From NCBI RefSeq assembly GCF_011075055.1, contig NC_058143.1:14213057-14277056 (forward strand): 64,000 bases of DNA, in the 5' to 3' direction. Of the stretch, positions 24,544 through 36,700 are shown piece by piece. Positions within the stretch are counted from its first letter, which is position 1. Each line of letters begins with the position of its first letter. The translations under genes and the position numbers were made by a program. Source of the stretch: Mangifera indica (lineage: Eukaryota > Streptophyta > Magnoliopsida > Sapindales > Anacardiaceae). The notes beneath the pieces were generated by a model. It was not told the origin of the DNA. It did no database searches and saw only the letters and a program-made list of their open reading frames with translations.

Positions 24544-25476
24544 AGTTCTCTGAGGTTCAGTTGAGTTCTTCATTTGATTCCTATTGATGATTGTATATTA
24601 TTTTAGAAGGTGGTTTTGCGGGTCCCATTGTTGGGAATTTGTATATTTTTTATTGGTTGTTTTGCTCCTGAAGTAGCTTACAAGATAAAAAGTCTAACAC
24701 TTCTAAGTTTCTGTTGATTATAATATAATGGAATTACTTTTAATGTTTTATAAATCATAGCTTCTTTGGCGCCTTAATTTATGATTCCAATATTTAACTT
24801 TTGTTTCTTACTTTTCAGTTCTGAAGAATAATAGCTCCTTTATCACCTCACCTTGTAGCAACTCAATCTTTTATGAATTTATTCACTATTGGCAGATTTC
24901 ATTTTCTGTGACCTTTTAGAGAATTATATTCAAATTCTTTGATAGGTTAAGGTTGGTTAAATATGATAGTGTATTTCTGTTATTCATGAGAGATGCAAGA
25001 GGCAAACATGATATCCTGGTTATTCATGATGGTAGTAGCATTCAAAAATTTACCCAATTAATTTGTTACTTTGTTCAAATAAAATTGATTCTTGGCACAA
25101 GCCATGTATGGTTGCGGCTGCATTCAAAAGTTGGGAAATAATTATTCAAAAATTCATATAAAAATGAATTACAGACCTCAGGTCAGTACAAGTGATTAAT
25201 GAATTCACCATTTTTGCAAAAGGCTGCCTGCAATATACATGTTGTGAAGATAATTCATTTTTTCCAACATTTTTTGAAATTAACTTTTGAAGCCAATCGT
25301 ACTGATATTTTCCCTGATGTTTAATGTTTTTCTGATCTACACAATCCTTTTTTTTTTTTCAATTTTTGGTGCATGTTGCTGTCTCTCAGTTCCTTTGAAG
25401 TATGGATTAAACTATGTATTTCTTTATAAAAAGGCTACTGGTTTTAATCTGTAATTACTTTTTCTTCTTCCTCTCA
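24544..25476. other. Spacer between the GT47 pseudogene and the intact gene
   Basis: About 0.9 kb, including the probable promoter and leader of the intact GT47 gene. A pyrimidine-rich stretch lies just upstream of its start codon (25455-25476). A frame at 24953-25141 has no family signal. Confidence 0.45.
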
Positions 25477-28394
25477 ATGGGTTATTCATCCTGTTCTCCC
25501 TCATATCCAAGCCAGAAGCATTCTTTTAAAGTGAGTTTGTTCCTCATTCTATTAAGTTTAGCTCTTGCTTGCTCACGTGTCATTCTCATCTACATATCCA
25601 AAACTTCAGAGCTGTTGCCAATTGATCAAATAGAATACAGGCATAATCGAGAATCTTTGATTGGACACTTACCTATTTCAACTGTTATCCGACAAACCAT
25701 CCCAGTTGCAGTTCACACTGTCTCAAAAAACTCATTGGATTCATTAGAAACTGCTACATTGACAGAGGATAATCTTCAGTTGGGCTTAAAAGGTATGTCA
25801 GCTTTGTGCTTTTCTCTTTCTTTTTTCCTTGGTTTTGAATGTTTATTGGCGTTCTCTTATTAGTGCCTAATAGAATTGCAGGAATCAACTGGATTGAAAA
25901 ATACTTTATTTGCTAAAAAAAGAACAGGAGGTCTCTACCTTATTTGTTATCTTATATTGCAGCATAAATAGTATATTTTGAATTTTACGATTATGAGATC
26001 ATTCAATCTGTTTCCTTCTCTATAGATAACCTATGTTGCTTCTGCATGATAAATGGTATCTAGTCCTTGCACTTGTTAGATAGAATACAATTCAGGAGAA
26101 CTCAACAACGCACAATATTTCTTTATATATATATATATAAGGGAAAAAAGATTGTAAAGAAGCAATGAAACTACTAGACATAGCACTTCGATATTCCATC
26201 ATTTTGTTAAATGAAGAAGGACTTGTTTATACTATTGGTTCTTTAATATATTCTTACTGTTTATTGAAAATAAGTTTGTTTTGTATTTCATGATATATGA
26301 GTATGAGTTCCCTGAAATTGAATGCTTGGTTATTATATGTAAAGTTTGAAATTGGTGCTTTGGCATTTTGGGTTTATGCTATTAAATTGGCCACTTTTTT
26401 TTTTTTCGTCGTTCCACATGAGCATTTGCTCGGAATTTTTGTTAGTGCTAGTGTATTATGGATGCTGGAACAAATTGTGAATTTCTCATGAAAGAACACG
26501 GAACTTTCATGTTTGAAATAGTAGAGACTAAATATATCAATTTTGCATTTTGTTCATAGCTTTTAGGACATCTAAATGACATAATAAGCGTCTGCGAAGG
26601 TGATATCATTTTCTTATGTTGGTTACTTACAAATAAAGAGAGCAGCTCCAATGTTTTTACTGTCTGTGATATTCAACTCTGGTCACATAGCAGAAACCAG
26701 TGATGGTCTGTGTCTGTGTTTCATGTTTTAGATAGGACATTATAGTATCTAATTTGATGAAAATTTCCAGAAATTTTTTCATGAGGAGAGAAGTTCAAGA
26801 AATTTCAGTCAATTGTAATAAACCTTAATTTCCTAACCTCAGAATCTAAAAATTGTTGGTTTTTGTGTTCCAGGGAATTTTGTAAGCGACAAAGAGGTTT
26901 ACCACAATGGGGATATTTTTTCAGAAGACTATAAAAAAATGAACCGGAGCTTTAAGATACATGTATATCCTCACAGCCAAGATGATCCCTTTGCAAATAT
27001 ACTCTTGCCCACACAAGAAGAGCCTACTGGTAATTACGCGAGTGAGCATTATTTCAAGAATGTTTTGTTGAAAAGCCATTTCATTACAGACGACCCAAGC
27101 GAGGCAGATCTTTTCTATATGCCTTTCTCAATTGTAAAGATGCGGAATGACCCCAGGATCGGCGTAGCAGGTATACCATATTTTGTGAGAGATTACGTCT
27201 TCAACATCAGTCAAAAGTACCCTTATTGGAATCGGACAGGTGGGGCAGATCATTTTTATGTTTGTTGTCATTCCATTGGTAAGAGTGCTGCAGAACAAGC
27301 AGCTCCTGTGAAACTCAATGCCATTCAAGTAGTTTGCTCGGCAAACTACTTTGTATCAGCATACATTCCTCATAAGGATGCATCTATGCCACAAATTTGG
27401 AATAGACAGCAAGAAGATCCTCCAATCCTTGTTTCGTCAGGGAGGTACACTTTCATTTCAATGACCGTTCATCCTTTGTTCTGTTATAGACAAATGCTGT
27501 GATTGTAGTTGACAATGTAATGCATTTTAGGGAAATAATCATGAAAAATGAAATGCTCAATTTTGGTAATTTTGACATCGGACGATATAGCAGCTTAAAC
27601 ATGTCACGAAAATTGGAAATGCTAATCCTTTCTTGTTTGTTCTTCAATATGACATTGTAAGTGTACTTGAATCTTAGATGCAGCTGGTCCAAGACGAACA
27701 GGTTATGTTACATTACTGGTTTGGTGTCTCTGCATAAATTTCTTTTCTGCCTTTTAAGAATAATTATGTACCAGGTCTATAAAATGTATGTACAACTACC
27801 TATTTCAACTGCTGAAAACATTAAGCTATGAAAAAGTTACATCTCATTTTTATTACCATTGTATAGATTTATTGTGACTTTACTCTTTCGGTGAAATGAG
27901 AATGCAGGAACAAGCTTGCATTTTTTGCCGGAAGAAACAATTCTCCTATACGGGAAAGGGTTCGTCAAATATGGGGAAATGATACTGAGATTAGAGCACA
28001 TTTTGACTGGGTTAGCAATATTGCTGAAGAGCAGCTTGGGAGCAAGTTCTGCCTCCATGTCAAAGGCTTTGAAGTAAACACAGCCCGCGCTTCTGATGCA
28101 CTATTCTATGGCTGCGTTCCCGTGATCATCGCCAATCACTACCATCTCCCATTTGCAGACATTGTAAATTGGAAGAGCTTCTCAGTAGTCCTCGAAGATG
28201 GAGACATTCCATCGCTGAAAAAAATCCTGAAAGGTATAAGCTCTGAACAATATCTGATGTTACAAAAGAATGTGTTGAAGGTGCGCAAACATTTCCAATG
28301 GCATACTCCACCAGTTGATTATGATGCATTTTACACAACCATGTATCAATTGTGGCTCAGGAGAAATGCAATCAGGATTTCTTCTGTTGTGTAA
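25477..28394 (+). CDS. GT47 exostosin-domain glycosyltransferase, type II membrane protein (3 exons)
   Basis: Exons 25477-25792, 26874-27444 and 27908-28394 join in frame (phases 1 and 2) to 457 aa. Residues about 19-40 (SLFLILLSLALA onward) form one membrane anchor behind a short cytosolic tail, as expected for a Golgi type II enzyme. A stem follows, then the exostosin domain: NRSFKIHVYPH, GNYASEHYFKN, ADLFYMPFSIV, KYPYWNRTGGADHFYV, IQVVCSANYF, then KLAFFAGRNNSPIRERV, GSKFCLHVKGFEVNTAR, LFYGCVPVIIANHYHLPF and NWKSFSVVLEDGDIP. The C-terminal LWLRRNAI block is the usual end of the At5g03795-like group. Plant GT47 enzymes build xylan, xyloglucan, pectin and related side chains; the sugar used here cannot be told. 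I chose the ATG at 25477 because it directly precedes the anchor; the frame is open upstream to 25414 but begins in Ile/Phe-rich non-coding-looking sequence. It sits 4.8 kb downstream of its decayed twin. Confidence 0.88.
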
Positions 28395-28773
28395 AGTACA
28401 TTCAGTGATTTTTACTTCTGTAGAGTTATGAAAAATTGCCTCTCATATACTATTATGCAATAAAATTCTCAAGAGAGTTCAATTTGGTTCGAATGGGTTT
28501 GTCTTCAAAATTTTGCAGATATCTTTTTACTCACTCAGGTAGGAGTTATTGTTGCATGAAATAAGCTTAGATTATGAAAGGAAAAAAAAAACTAGAAGTG
28601 CATTTTTATGAGAGGCTAGTTTTATTTATTTTAATTAAATTTTAAAAGGGTTTAACATGGAACTTAACCCCAGTTAATTTAAAAAAAATAAAAATGAAAA
28701 ATGAAAGGCATTATAATTTGAAATTTGAGATTTATCATGGTAAGATTACAAGACTAATATATATTTGCTATGG

Positions 28774-29152
28774 TTGGATTCGAGTCAAATCGAGTTTGAA
28801 CTTATTTAAACTTAAACTCAGTTCGATTTGCATAAAACTAGTTCAAGTTTGAGTTTGAACTTATTTATAAGGTGCTCCAGTTCAACTTGTTTTAAATAAG
28901 TCGAGTTCAAACTCAACTTAAGTTAGAATTAGAATCGAGTTTTAAGTTCAGCTTAGTGCTAAAATAATGTCATTTTGTATCAAATTTTTTCGGGTCATGA
29001 GTTTTACAAATTGAACACTCTTAAAGCTCAAGTTTGAGCTTGAAAATATTGAATTTTTAGATTCGACATAAGCTCACTTAAACTGAACTCATTTTAGATT
29101 TGTTCGAATCGGATTTAAATTCAAACAAATTCAATTTGAATCCAGCCTAACA
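28774..29152. repeat. Family 2 CGAG/CTCG repeat (28.8 kb copy)
   Basis: Starts GGTTGGATTCGAGTCAAATC and ends CAATTTGAATCCAGCCTAAC, which are inverted copies of each other. The interior is built of GAGTTTGAACTT and AAGCTCAAGTTT words. It has no coding capacity. Confidence 0.7.
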
Positions 29153-31478
29153 TTTACAATTGCTTATGTCATAATTGAAACTCATAAAATGTTTTGTAAA
29201 CTAAGTTGGAAAGTATAAATCAGGTGATTTTGGGATAAGTTGAATAAAGAATAATTTATTTTATGAAAGGGGGTAACACTTTTAGAATTCGAAGTTTCTT
29301 TTGAAATTGTAATAACCAAAAATGTCCTAAAATTAATATATAATCTTATTTTTTTAAACAGGTTTTTAATTAATAATGTAATAAAAATTAAAATTATTAA
29401 AAAATTGGACCTGATTGGTGGAGTAGTGGCTAGATGTTAGCCGACACACAATAGCCAAATGTCATCGTCAAAGGCACATTAGGTTACGTGGCGTAATCCA
29501 TTGGATTATTGATCAATCTATCTAACAGAGTAGTTAGATCAAGCAAGATCTACGATGTTTCATCATAGAAGACTAACAAATGCTTAGCAAATAATCATCG
29601 TCGTTGTTTGGTATTTCAATTTGAATTTGGTTTAAATCATTTTTTCGATAATACTGTTTATCCCACCATTTATATTATTTATCATTTCTAATGATATTAT
29701 TAATCTTATCAATTATATTATTAATCTTATTGATAACCTCTAAAGATATATTTAATCAATTCAAACGAGTTTCATATTGAAATTCAAGCTAACTATTTAG
29801 ACTTGAAGTTAAACTCGAATTTTCCCATATTCAAACTTGACAGACTTAAATCCAACCCTAATGATCACTTTCTTTCATTTCTTCTTACCGTTTTTTTCTT
29901 CTTTGATCTATTCTTTTTAGCTATCACCCGATTTGGTTGAGTCACCACTGGAAAAGAAGGCATCAATAAAGCAATCGCAATATGCCCTTGTTGTTGTGAC
30001 TTTCCAGATATCTCAAGGAACTCCTATGCTTATCACCTTCCCTTCAGATTACTTTGTCCACATCTTCACCACCTATTTTTGTAATGGGTCAAATTATAGG
30101 CTCGAAACTTGTGGATGTCTAGGTACATACTACTCATTTATGTCTCGAATTAGCTCTATTTTCCCAAGATCAATTAAAATAAGATATAAATCAGCATATG
30201 TGAAGAAAAATATACTTAATTGTAAGACTCTGAATTTGTTAATATTGTTTAATATTGTCTTAGGGATAACATTGCACTCTTAAATTAAACATTTTATATA
30301 TATTAGAAATTTTAAAAATTTAATGTGATGAAATTATGTTATTAAAATTATCAATTGAACAATAACTACAAATACATCCTCATAGAACACTGATAACCAA
30401 AATTAAGTTAATTTACCAATATACCCTTTTAATTATATATTTTTCATTGTGTATAGTTTTAGACCTAATAAATGATAATATTTAATAAACCTATCAATAA
30501 ACACTTAGATCAAGTCTCATCATTTATTACCCTATAAAACCCAAAAGATTGTCTCTCAAACCTTTTGGAGTCAAGCATTTCATATCTTTGGATAGTATTC
30601 TCAGATCCACAAAACTATAATCTCAACTAGTTAGATTATTAATTTGTTAACAAATGAGATCTCACCCTCTATTATAATTAATTATCATAGCTCGTAAATC
30701 AAAGGTATATTATCTACTTAGTATTATCGTACATATGCAATGGTTGCTAAGTTATGAAGTTTAAAATTCTATTATAGTTGTTACATAAAATTACAAACTT
30801 TACATAGTCTAGTTCAATGCGTCTTATATACACAAATGTCCCTTGTCTAAAATCTCTACTTTTAGTGATTTGATACTCATCATTCCATAAAGGCAAACAA
30901 CAAAATAACCGTATCAAAATAGTGCGCTCAACTCTTATTTTATTATTATGATTATAATTTCGAGATACGATAAAATCTCATGTTTCCCATGTATGACTAA
31001 TTCATATAAATATAGATATTATGCATTCAAAGTAGCTCTGAAATCTTGATCATTAAAGTAAATATATATGTAAATATGTATTGTAAATGTGGTCATTTCA
31101 TAAATAAAACACTTTCATTTATAAAACAACGGTTCATTATTTTATAACATCAAATGAGTAGCAACACCAAATTTAAGATGTTATTGAGGAGACAGTGACT
31201 TGCGAGGATTTTCATGTATTAGTCGAGACAAAACCTAATGGTTGGGCAATGTAGATTTCTTGTTTAACCTGTCTAACATGACTTCCATGGTATTTATGGA
31301 TGAGTTCTTGACCTAAATTAAACCTAATAGGTTGTTCATAATTAATGTTGTCATTGAACTATTTTAACTTGATTTATATAATTATTAACCAAAAATTAAT
31401 ATAAACGAAGGGTAAAAATACGTGTAATATAGTTTTTTGGGTAAAGTGTAATTTAGTTTTAATAATCTTTACAAAATA

Positions 31479-31898
31479 GGCCGAAAGATTTATTTTCACT
31501 CAAAGTTTGACATATTTATAAACTCTCATCAGTAAGATTTTAAAAACTCAAATATTCATTCTTCTATTAAAATTCTATATTAAAGTTAAGAATAAAATGT
31601 TATTTAGGTAAAAATATAAAAAAAACTAAAATTTTATCACATTTTTTTTCTTTAGTTTAAAAATTAATAATTTTTTCCTTTTTTAAAATCTGAAAAATAA
31701 CAATTTCTCTTATAAGGTTTTTTTTCTCCTTCTTCGATGACCACTCCCTTCTGGTTGATGATCAACCTTCCCAAATCTCCCATTCTCCCTCGGAACATGT
31801 TGATCTTCGACTATTTTTGTTGGACAAAAACACTAAACCTTACAGGTAAGACTTTGAGAATACACACCAAACCTTGGGTGGGAGTAAGGGTTTTGGCC
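31479..31898. repeat. Family 1 TIR repeat (short complete copy, 31.5 kb)
   Basis: Starts GGCCGAAAGATTTATTTTCA and ends CCTTGGGTGGGAGTAAGGGT followed by TTTGGCC. At about 420 bp it is roughly half the length of the 17.2-kb copy: the terminal zones are kept and the interior is shortened. Confidence 0.7.
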
Positions 31899-32550
31899 TA
31901 AAAAATAATAAGGGTATTTTCGTCTTTTCAGCAAGTGTACCATACATTTTAATGAATTTTTATCATACAATTTGACAAATATAGGAAAATATCATTTCTA
32001 AGGCTGCAAACTGTCGTTTGAAAGAAAAACGAAAAAAATGTGTTGTATTTTCGAATAGCTCCATCTCTTAATTCCGATTTAGATTGATGTAGAACGCTAA
32101 ATTCGATAAGACGCAAAGGATTTTTTGTTTTCCATATACGATGTAATTAGCTCCAGCGGATTACTCAGAATAGAAAACACTCAAAATCAATTCTCACCGA
32201 ACTCTCACTCCAAAACAAAACAAATCTACTCCGAATTTAACGTTTTCTCGGAGTGTATTTTCTCATCTCCCAGTCACTCTCAATCGTACTGAATCTCTTC
32301 CTTTGGCTTCCCACAAAGTAGAGCTAGAGGGAAAACTAGAAGAAAGTCAAATTTTGAATCTAAATCTTTCAGTTTTAGTCTTTTAATTTAGATCACTTGA
32401 CTTGAAGCCTACAGGTACTTAAAATAACTTTTCTTCACAGTGTAATTAGTTTTTGGGTTTTCTGTTTTGTTTCAAGATTTGATTTTTATTGCTTGATTTT
32501 ATATTTGTGAAGTAGGGTTTTGTTGCTGGATATCAAGATCGACTACTTTG

Positions 32551-33751
32551 ATGAAAAAAGATGTTGTTCAAATCAAAGCTAAAATGGGTAGCTTTATTTG
32601 TGCTTGGAATGTCAACGGCATCTCTTGTGGTGCATCTTTCTATTACAAAATTTTCAGATATGGGGTTGGTGCAATACAGTCCCATCTCAGGTTTTCGCCA
32701 GGACTTTGCTTCTTTAATTGGAACTCAGGTGATTTTTGTATTTATTTGTTTATTGTACTAAGGTGTACATATGTATTGATGGGCTGCTTAGTTAATCTGT
32801 CAGCTATCGTCCTTTGTTATTTAATAGGGTCGTTGGAACAAAAAGCTATGGGGGCCTATCAAGTCATTAGAGTCTTTGCAGCCATACGCCAACCCAAGGA
32901 ACAATTATCCTGGTACTCGGTTTACTCAACTTCTATGAATTAATTGATTTACTTATGTTTTTTCTTTCCCTTACCCATTTTATTTGGTTCTATCCCCTTT
33001 TTTCTGGTAATTTGATTTTAAGGCTGCATTTTGAAATGGTTTTCGTTCTGCAGTAATAATTATTTACTTTCTTTTGAGAGTAAGAACATAATTGTGAAGT
33101 TTTTTAAGCTAAGCAGTCATTCAGGATTTGATTTCTTGGTCCTTGCATTAGTGCAAAGCAATATTGGGATGGATTAGTGCTGAGCCATTTTTGTTTGGTT
33201 AGATGCTATACCATTATATGAATGAAATATGCATCGTGATTTTTTTTCTTCTTTTGTCTTTTTATTTTTCTTTCCTCAAATCTTTTTAAAATTTCAAAAG
33301 AAATGTAATAGATTAAATAGCTGTTATATTTTCTTGTAAACTCTGCGTGTGGTTGAAAGAGTGGTTTTGCTATAGTTTGTTTAACCTCTGACTTTTATGT
33401 AGTTTTTTCAGTTAGGTTTTGAGGGAAGAACTGTACACAATCATTGATTTAAGATGTTAAGATTGGATCACTTCACTTTGCATTTTACGGGATCTTTTAA
33501 TGTCATTGATCCTGTATGATATGTCTCCTGTCTAAACTTTAATGTTCATTATTAATATACTTTTTGTTTCTTAATAAATAAACAATAAAATCGCAAGATC
33601 TTTGACTATATCCTTACTTTTAAATTTTAATTAACATAATTCTTTTTTTTTTTGTTTAATTCATAATTCTTTAGTTTTAACTGTTAACACTACTTCTCCT
33701 CTTGGTTGATTTATACCTGTTCTTTTTGTATTTTTATACAGCTCCTACTGA
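32551..33751 (+). promoter_or_regulatory. Overlapping upstream ORF at the O-fucosyltransferase start
   Basis: An ATG at 32551 precedes the main ATG at 32561 in another frame. Read through the same spliced exons 1-3 it runs about 90 codons to a TGA at 33749-33751. Its start context is weak (T at -3, A at +4), while the main ATG has A at -3. Leaky scanning would therefore allow both. A regulatory role is inference. Confidence 0.45.
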
Positions 33752-36700
33752 AAAGGGCAATGGTTTCATATATGCAAAAGTTTTTGGTGGGTTTGCAAAA
33801 ATAAGATCTTCGGTATGATTCTGTGATTGGGGGTCTATCAGATTCATTGGACATATTACTATTATCTTTTTTATGATTTCTATAGGGAGTTCATAACACT
33901 TTTGTTAATTTTCTAGATATGTGATCTTGTCACCATATCCAGGCTTCTAAATGCTACTCTTGTCATTCCAGAGATTCAAGAAAGTCTTCGCTCAAAGGGA
34001 ATCAGGTGTTTTAACTAGCTTTCTTAGACATTTTAAATGTAAGTCTCTGTTGCTAGTATCACTTACATTTTTTTTGCTTCTTTCCCTTTCTGTTGTCACA
34101 CAGTTATAAGTTCAAGAGTTTTTCTTATCTCTACGATGAAGAGCAATTTATAGCATCACTCACAAATGATGTAATCATTGTGAAGAGCCTCCCTGAAAAT
34201 TTGAAGGCATCAAGGAAGAGGAAGGAGTTCCCGAATTTTAAGCCCAAAAGTTCAGCTTCTCCAGATTATTATATCAAAGAAATTTTACCGCAATTACAGA
34301 AAGCCAAAGTTATTGGATTAATTCTTACTGATGGAGGATGCCTGCAGGTTGGTTAATACCATAAAATTATGGATAATTTAGTGAACCATTTCTGGAAATG
34401 GTATTCTCTTCTTCATGGGACTTTATGCTTCATCTAATATAGATTACATATTATGGGTCTGTTTGTTATAAATTTATTCGAGTTGAGCTTATAGATGATC
34501 TTGTTAGACTAGAACTTGTCAAAATATAGATTAAAAATTTGTTAGTTTGTTTGGAAAATGTAGTTTTTTCTATTATTAATTTACTAGAAGGGGCTTCAGT
34601 ATACGAGAATTGATTAAGCCAAATTTATAAGATAAAATATGAATACTTTTCAAATTTGTACTCTTTGAATAAGCTCAAATTTTGAGCTTCTCGCATAAGC
34701 CATAAAAGAACTTATTTTGTAAGCACTTTTGAATTCAACCAAACAACTTAAAAACATTGCAAAAGTACTTATGGCTTAAATTAATCTCTTTTGGCCAGTG
34801 ATGAGCTCAACCAAACAGGATCTATATGTATGTAGAAGAGGATCAAGAAATTTCTTCTTTCGAGACTTATATGAACTGTGTTGCTTTTTCTTTGCACCAT
34901 TGTATCTTTCAAGGTCAATATTTCAATTTTTGATGTTGCTGATATTAAGTCTTCAAGCATATGGATGTTTTTGATGGAACGTTCTTTAAATTTTCTCATT
35001 ATCTATTTTCTTTTGTTCCTTGCTAGTAATTGTGTTGCAGTGTGTTTTCCTTTCTTAGGAATCTTCGTTTAATTTCTCAATGCCTCCCACATGGAAAAAA
35101 TAGCTCATAAGTAAAGAAAGCCAGAAATTATGTTATCATCTTTCTTGCATCTAGGGCAATCATTTCTCAACATTTTAGAGGAAGGTCTCTTCTGCCTTGT
35201 ACATGGAGGTTGGTGGATACAGTAACTGATCTTGTGCACATGTTGTGTTGACAATTTTTACCCTATTTGAGAAATTCAGGCTGTTTGCCAAATCCAAAAT
35301 CACAGAAATGAACATGTTTGCTTCTGTGTTTGGAAAGTATGATTTGAAAACTCAATGTTCATTTTCTGAAAGCTGGTCTTAAACTTGTAGGCAACAAAAT
35401 GTTATTTCATGTTTTTCTTGAAAACATGATTTGGAAAACATGTAATTCTTTCTCTATTCCAAATGCTAGTAATAAATCCATTCTCATTATTTTTATTCTT
35501 TCAAAATTTGTTTCCAAAGTATTCTACTAGGCTTTTACATTTAGAATTTTATTTTATTTTTCAGTTTCATTTTGTTAAACAGTTTTTCTAAAACAATATT
35601 GGAAAATAATGCTGCACGAACTTATAAATTTTGTCACTTCTCCACTTGATAAACAACTTCATTCCTAGTAGGTGTTAGTCAGTTTTGTCTCGGTCTGTCT
35701 TGTTCTAAGATTGTTGTGGTTGGTACTGGTTTCATTTTTTCTCATGCTATGGTTATTGGTCAAAACTAGGATTCAGGAGTTGATTATGGATGCTATTTTT
35801 GTAATATTTTGTTGGAGCTGCATAATTAAGCACTTAGTAATTTTGTAGGGTCTAAATATTTTTTCAGAATTCATATAAATTTTAGATGTTCTGAAAAGTC
35901 CTATTAAAGCAATTCTTTTCCTCTTTTCAGTCCATTCTTCCACCAATCATGTCTGAGTTGCAGAGACTTAGATGCAGGGTTGCCTTCCATGCGCTGCAGT
36001 TTCGTCCTGGAATTCAGATTCTTGGCCAGCGTATGTTGGAAAGGTATAATCTTCCTGCATGCCTTACTGCCAGAATATTATATCACGTGGAAAAATCATA
36101 GACTGACGAATACACATCTTATTAGCAATTAAATGATATCTGCAACCTGGCTTTCTTACAAGGAAAAGATTCTGACTTTTTTGCCTGTTGTAGTCATTGG
36201 GTTTCAGCTAGGCAGTGGAGCTGTATACTGAAAAATTAAAATGATTGTTTCTTTTCCACAAAACAAATCTATTTATTTTATGGTTGTTGAGTTCTCTGGT
36301 TCTTAAGATACACCAGAATTGTTTGGCTGCCTTTTATGAATGTAATCTCTCTAATTTTCTTTCAACAGATTACGATCATGGGGCCATCCAATTCTAGCTT
36401 ATCATCCTGGTTTAGTGAGAGACACATTGGCTTATCATGGTTGTGCAGAACTTTTTCAGGTCAGTCATTTAAGCGCTTTCTTATCATTTTTTAAGATTTA
36501 AAACAACTCTTTACCTGTTCCATTCACTTTTCAAGTCTCGCCATATTTTTTATCATTTTCCTTGTTAGATCTACAATAGAAGGTGAACAAGTTGTGTGAG
36601 TGCCTTTTTCCTTTTAATGTATTTCATGGGAGTTTCTGCCTCTATATAGCTAAATAAAGAATGAATTAACATATTCATCAATTTATCAGTAACTAACGTG

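Larger units (their letters stand above)
28395..32550. other. Gene-free region between the GT47 and O-fucosyltransferase genes
   Basis: About 4.1 kb. It holds the GT47 3' UTR, two family 2 stretches (28774-29152 and about 29615-29862), a family 1 copy (31479-31898), and the probable promoter and leader of the O-fucosyltransferase gene (32000-32560). A plus-strand frame at 29933-30283 has no recognisable domain and is probably chance. Confidence 0.55.

Noticed and set aside
29933..30283. A 116-codon plus-strand frame.
   Set aside because: No domain, no fitting splice partners and AT-rich codons at its end; probably chance in spacer.
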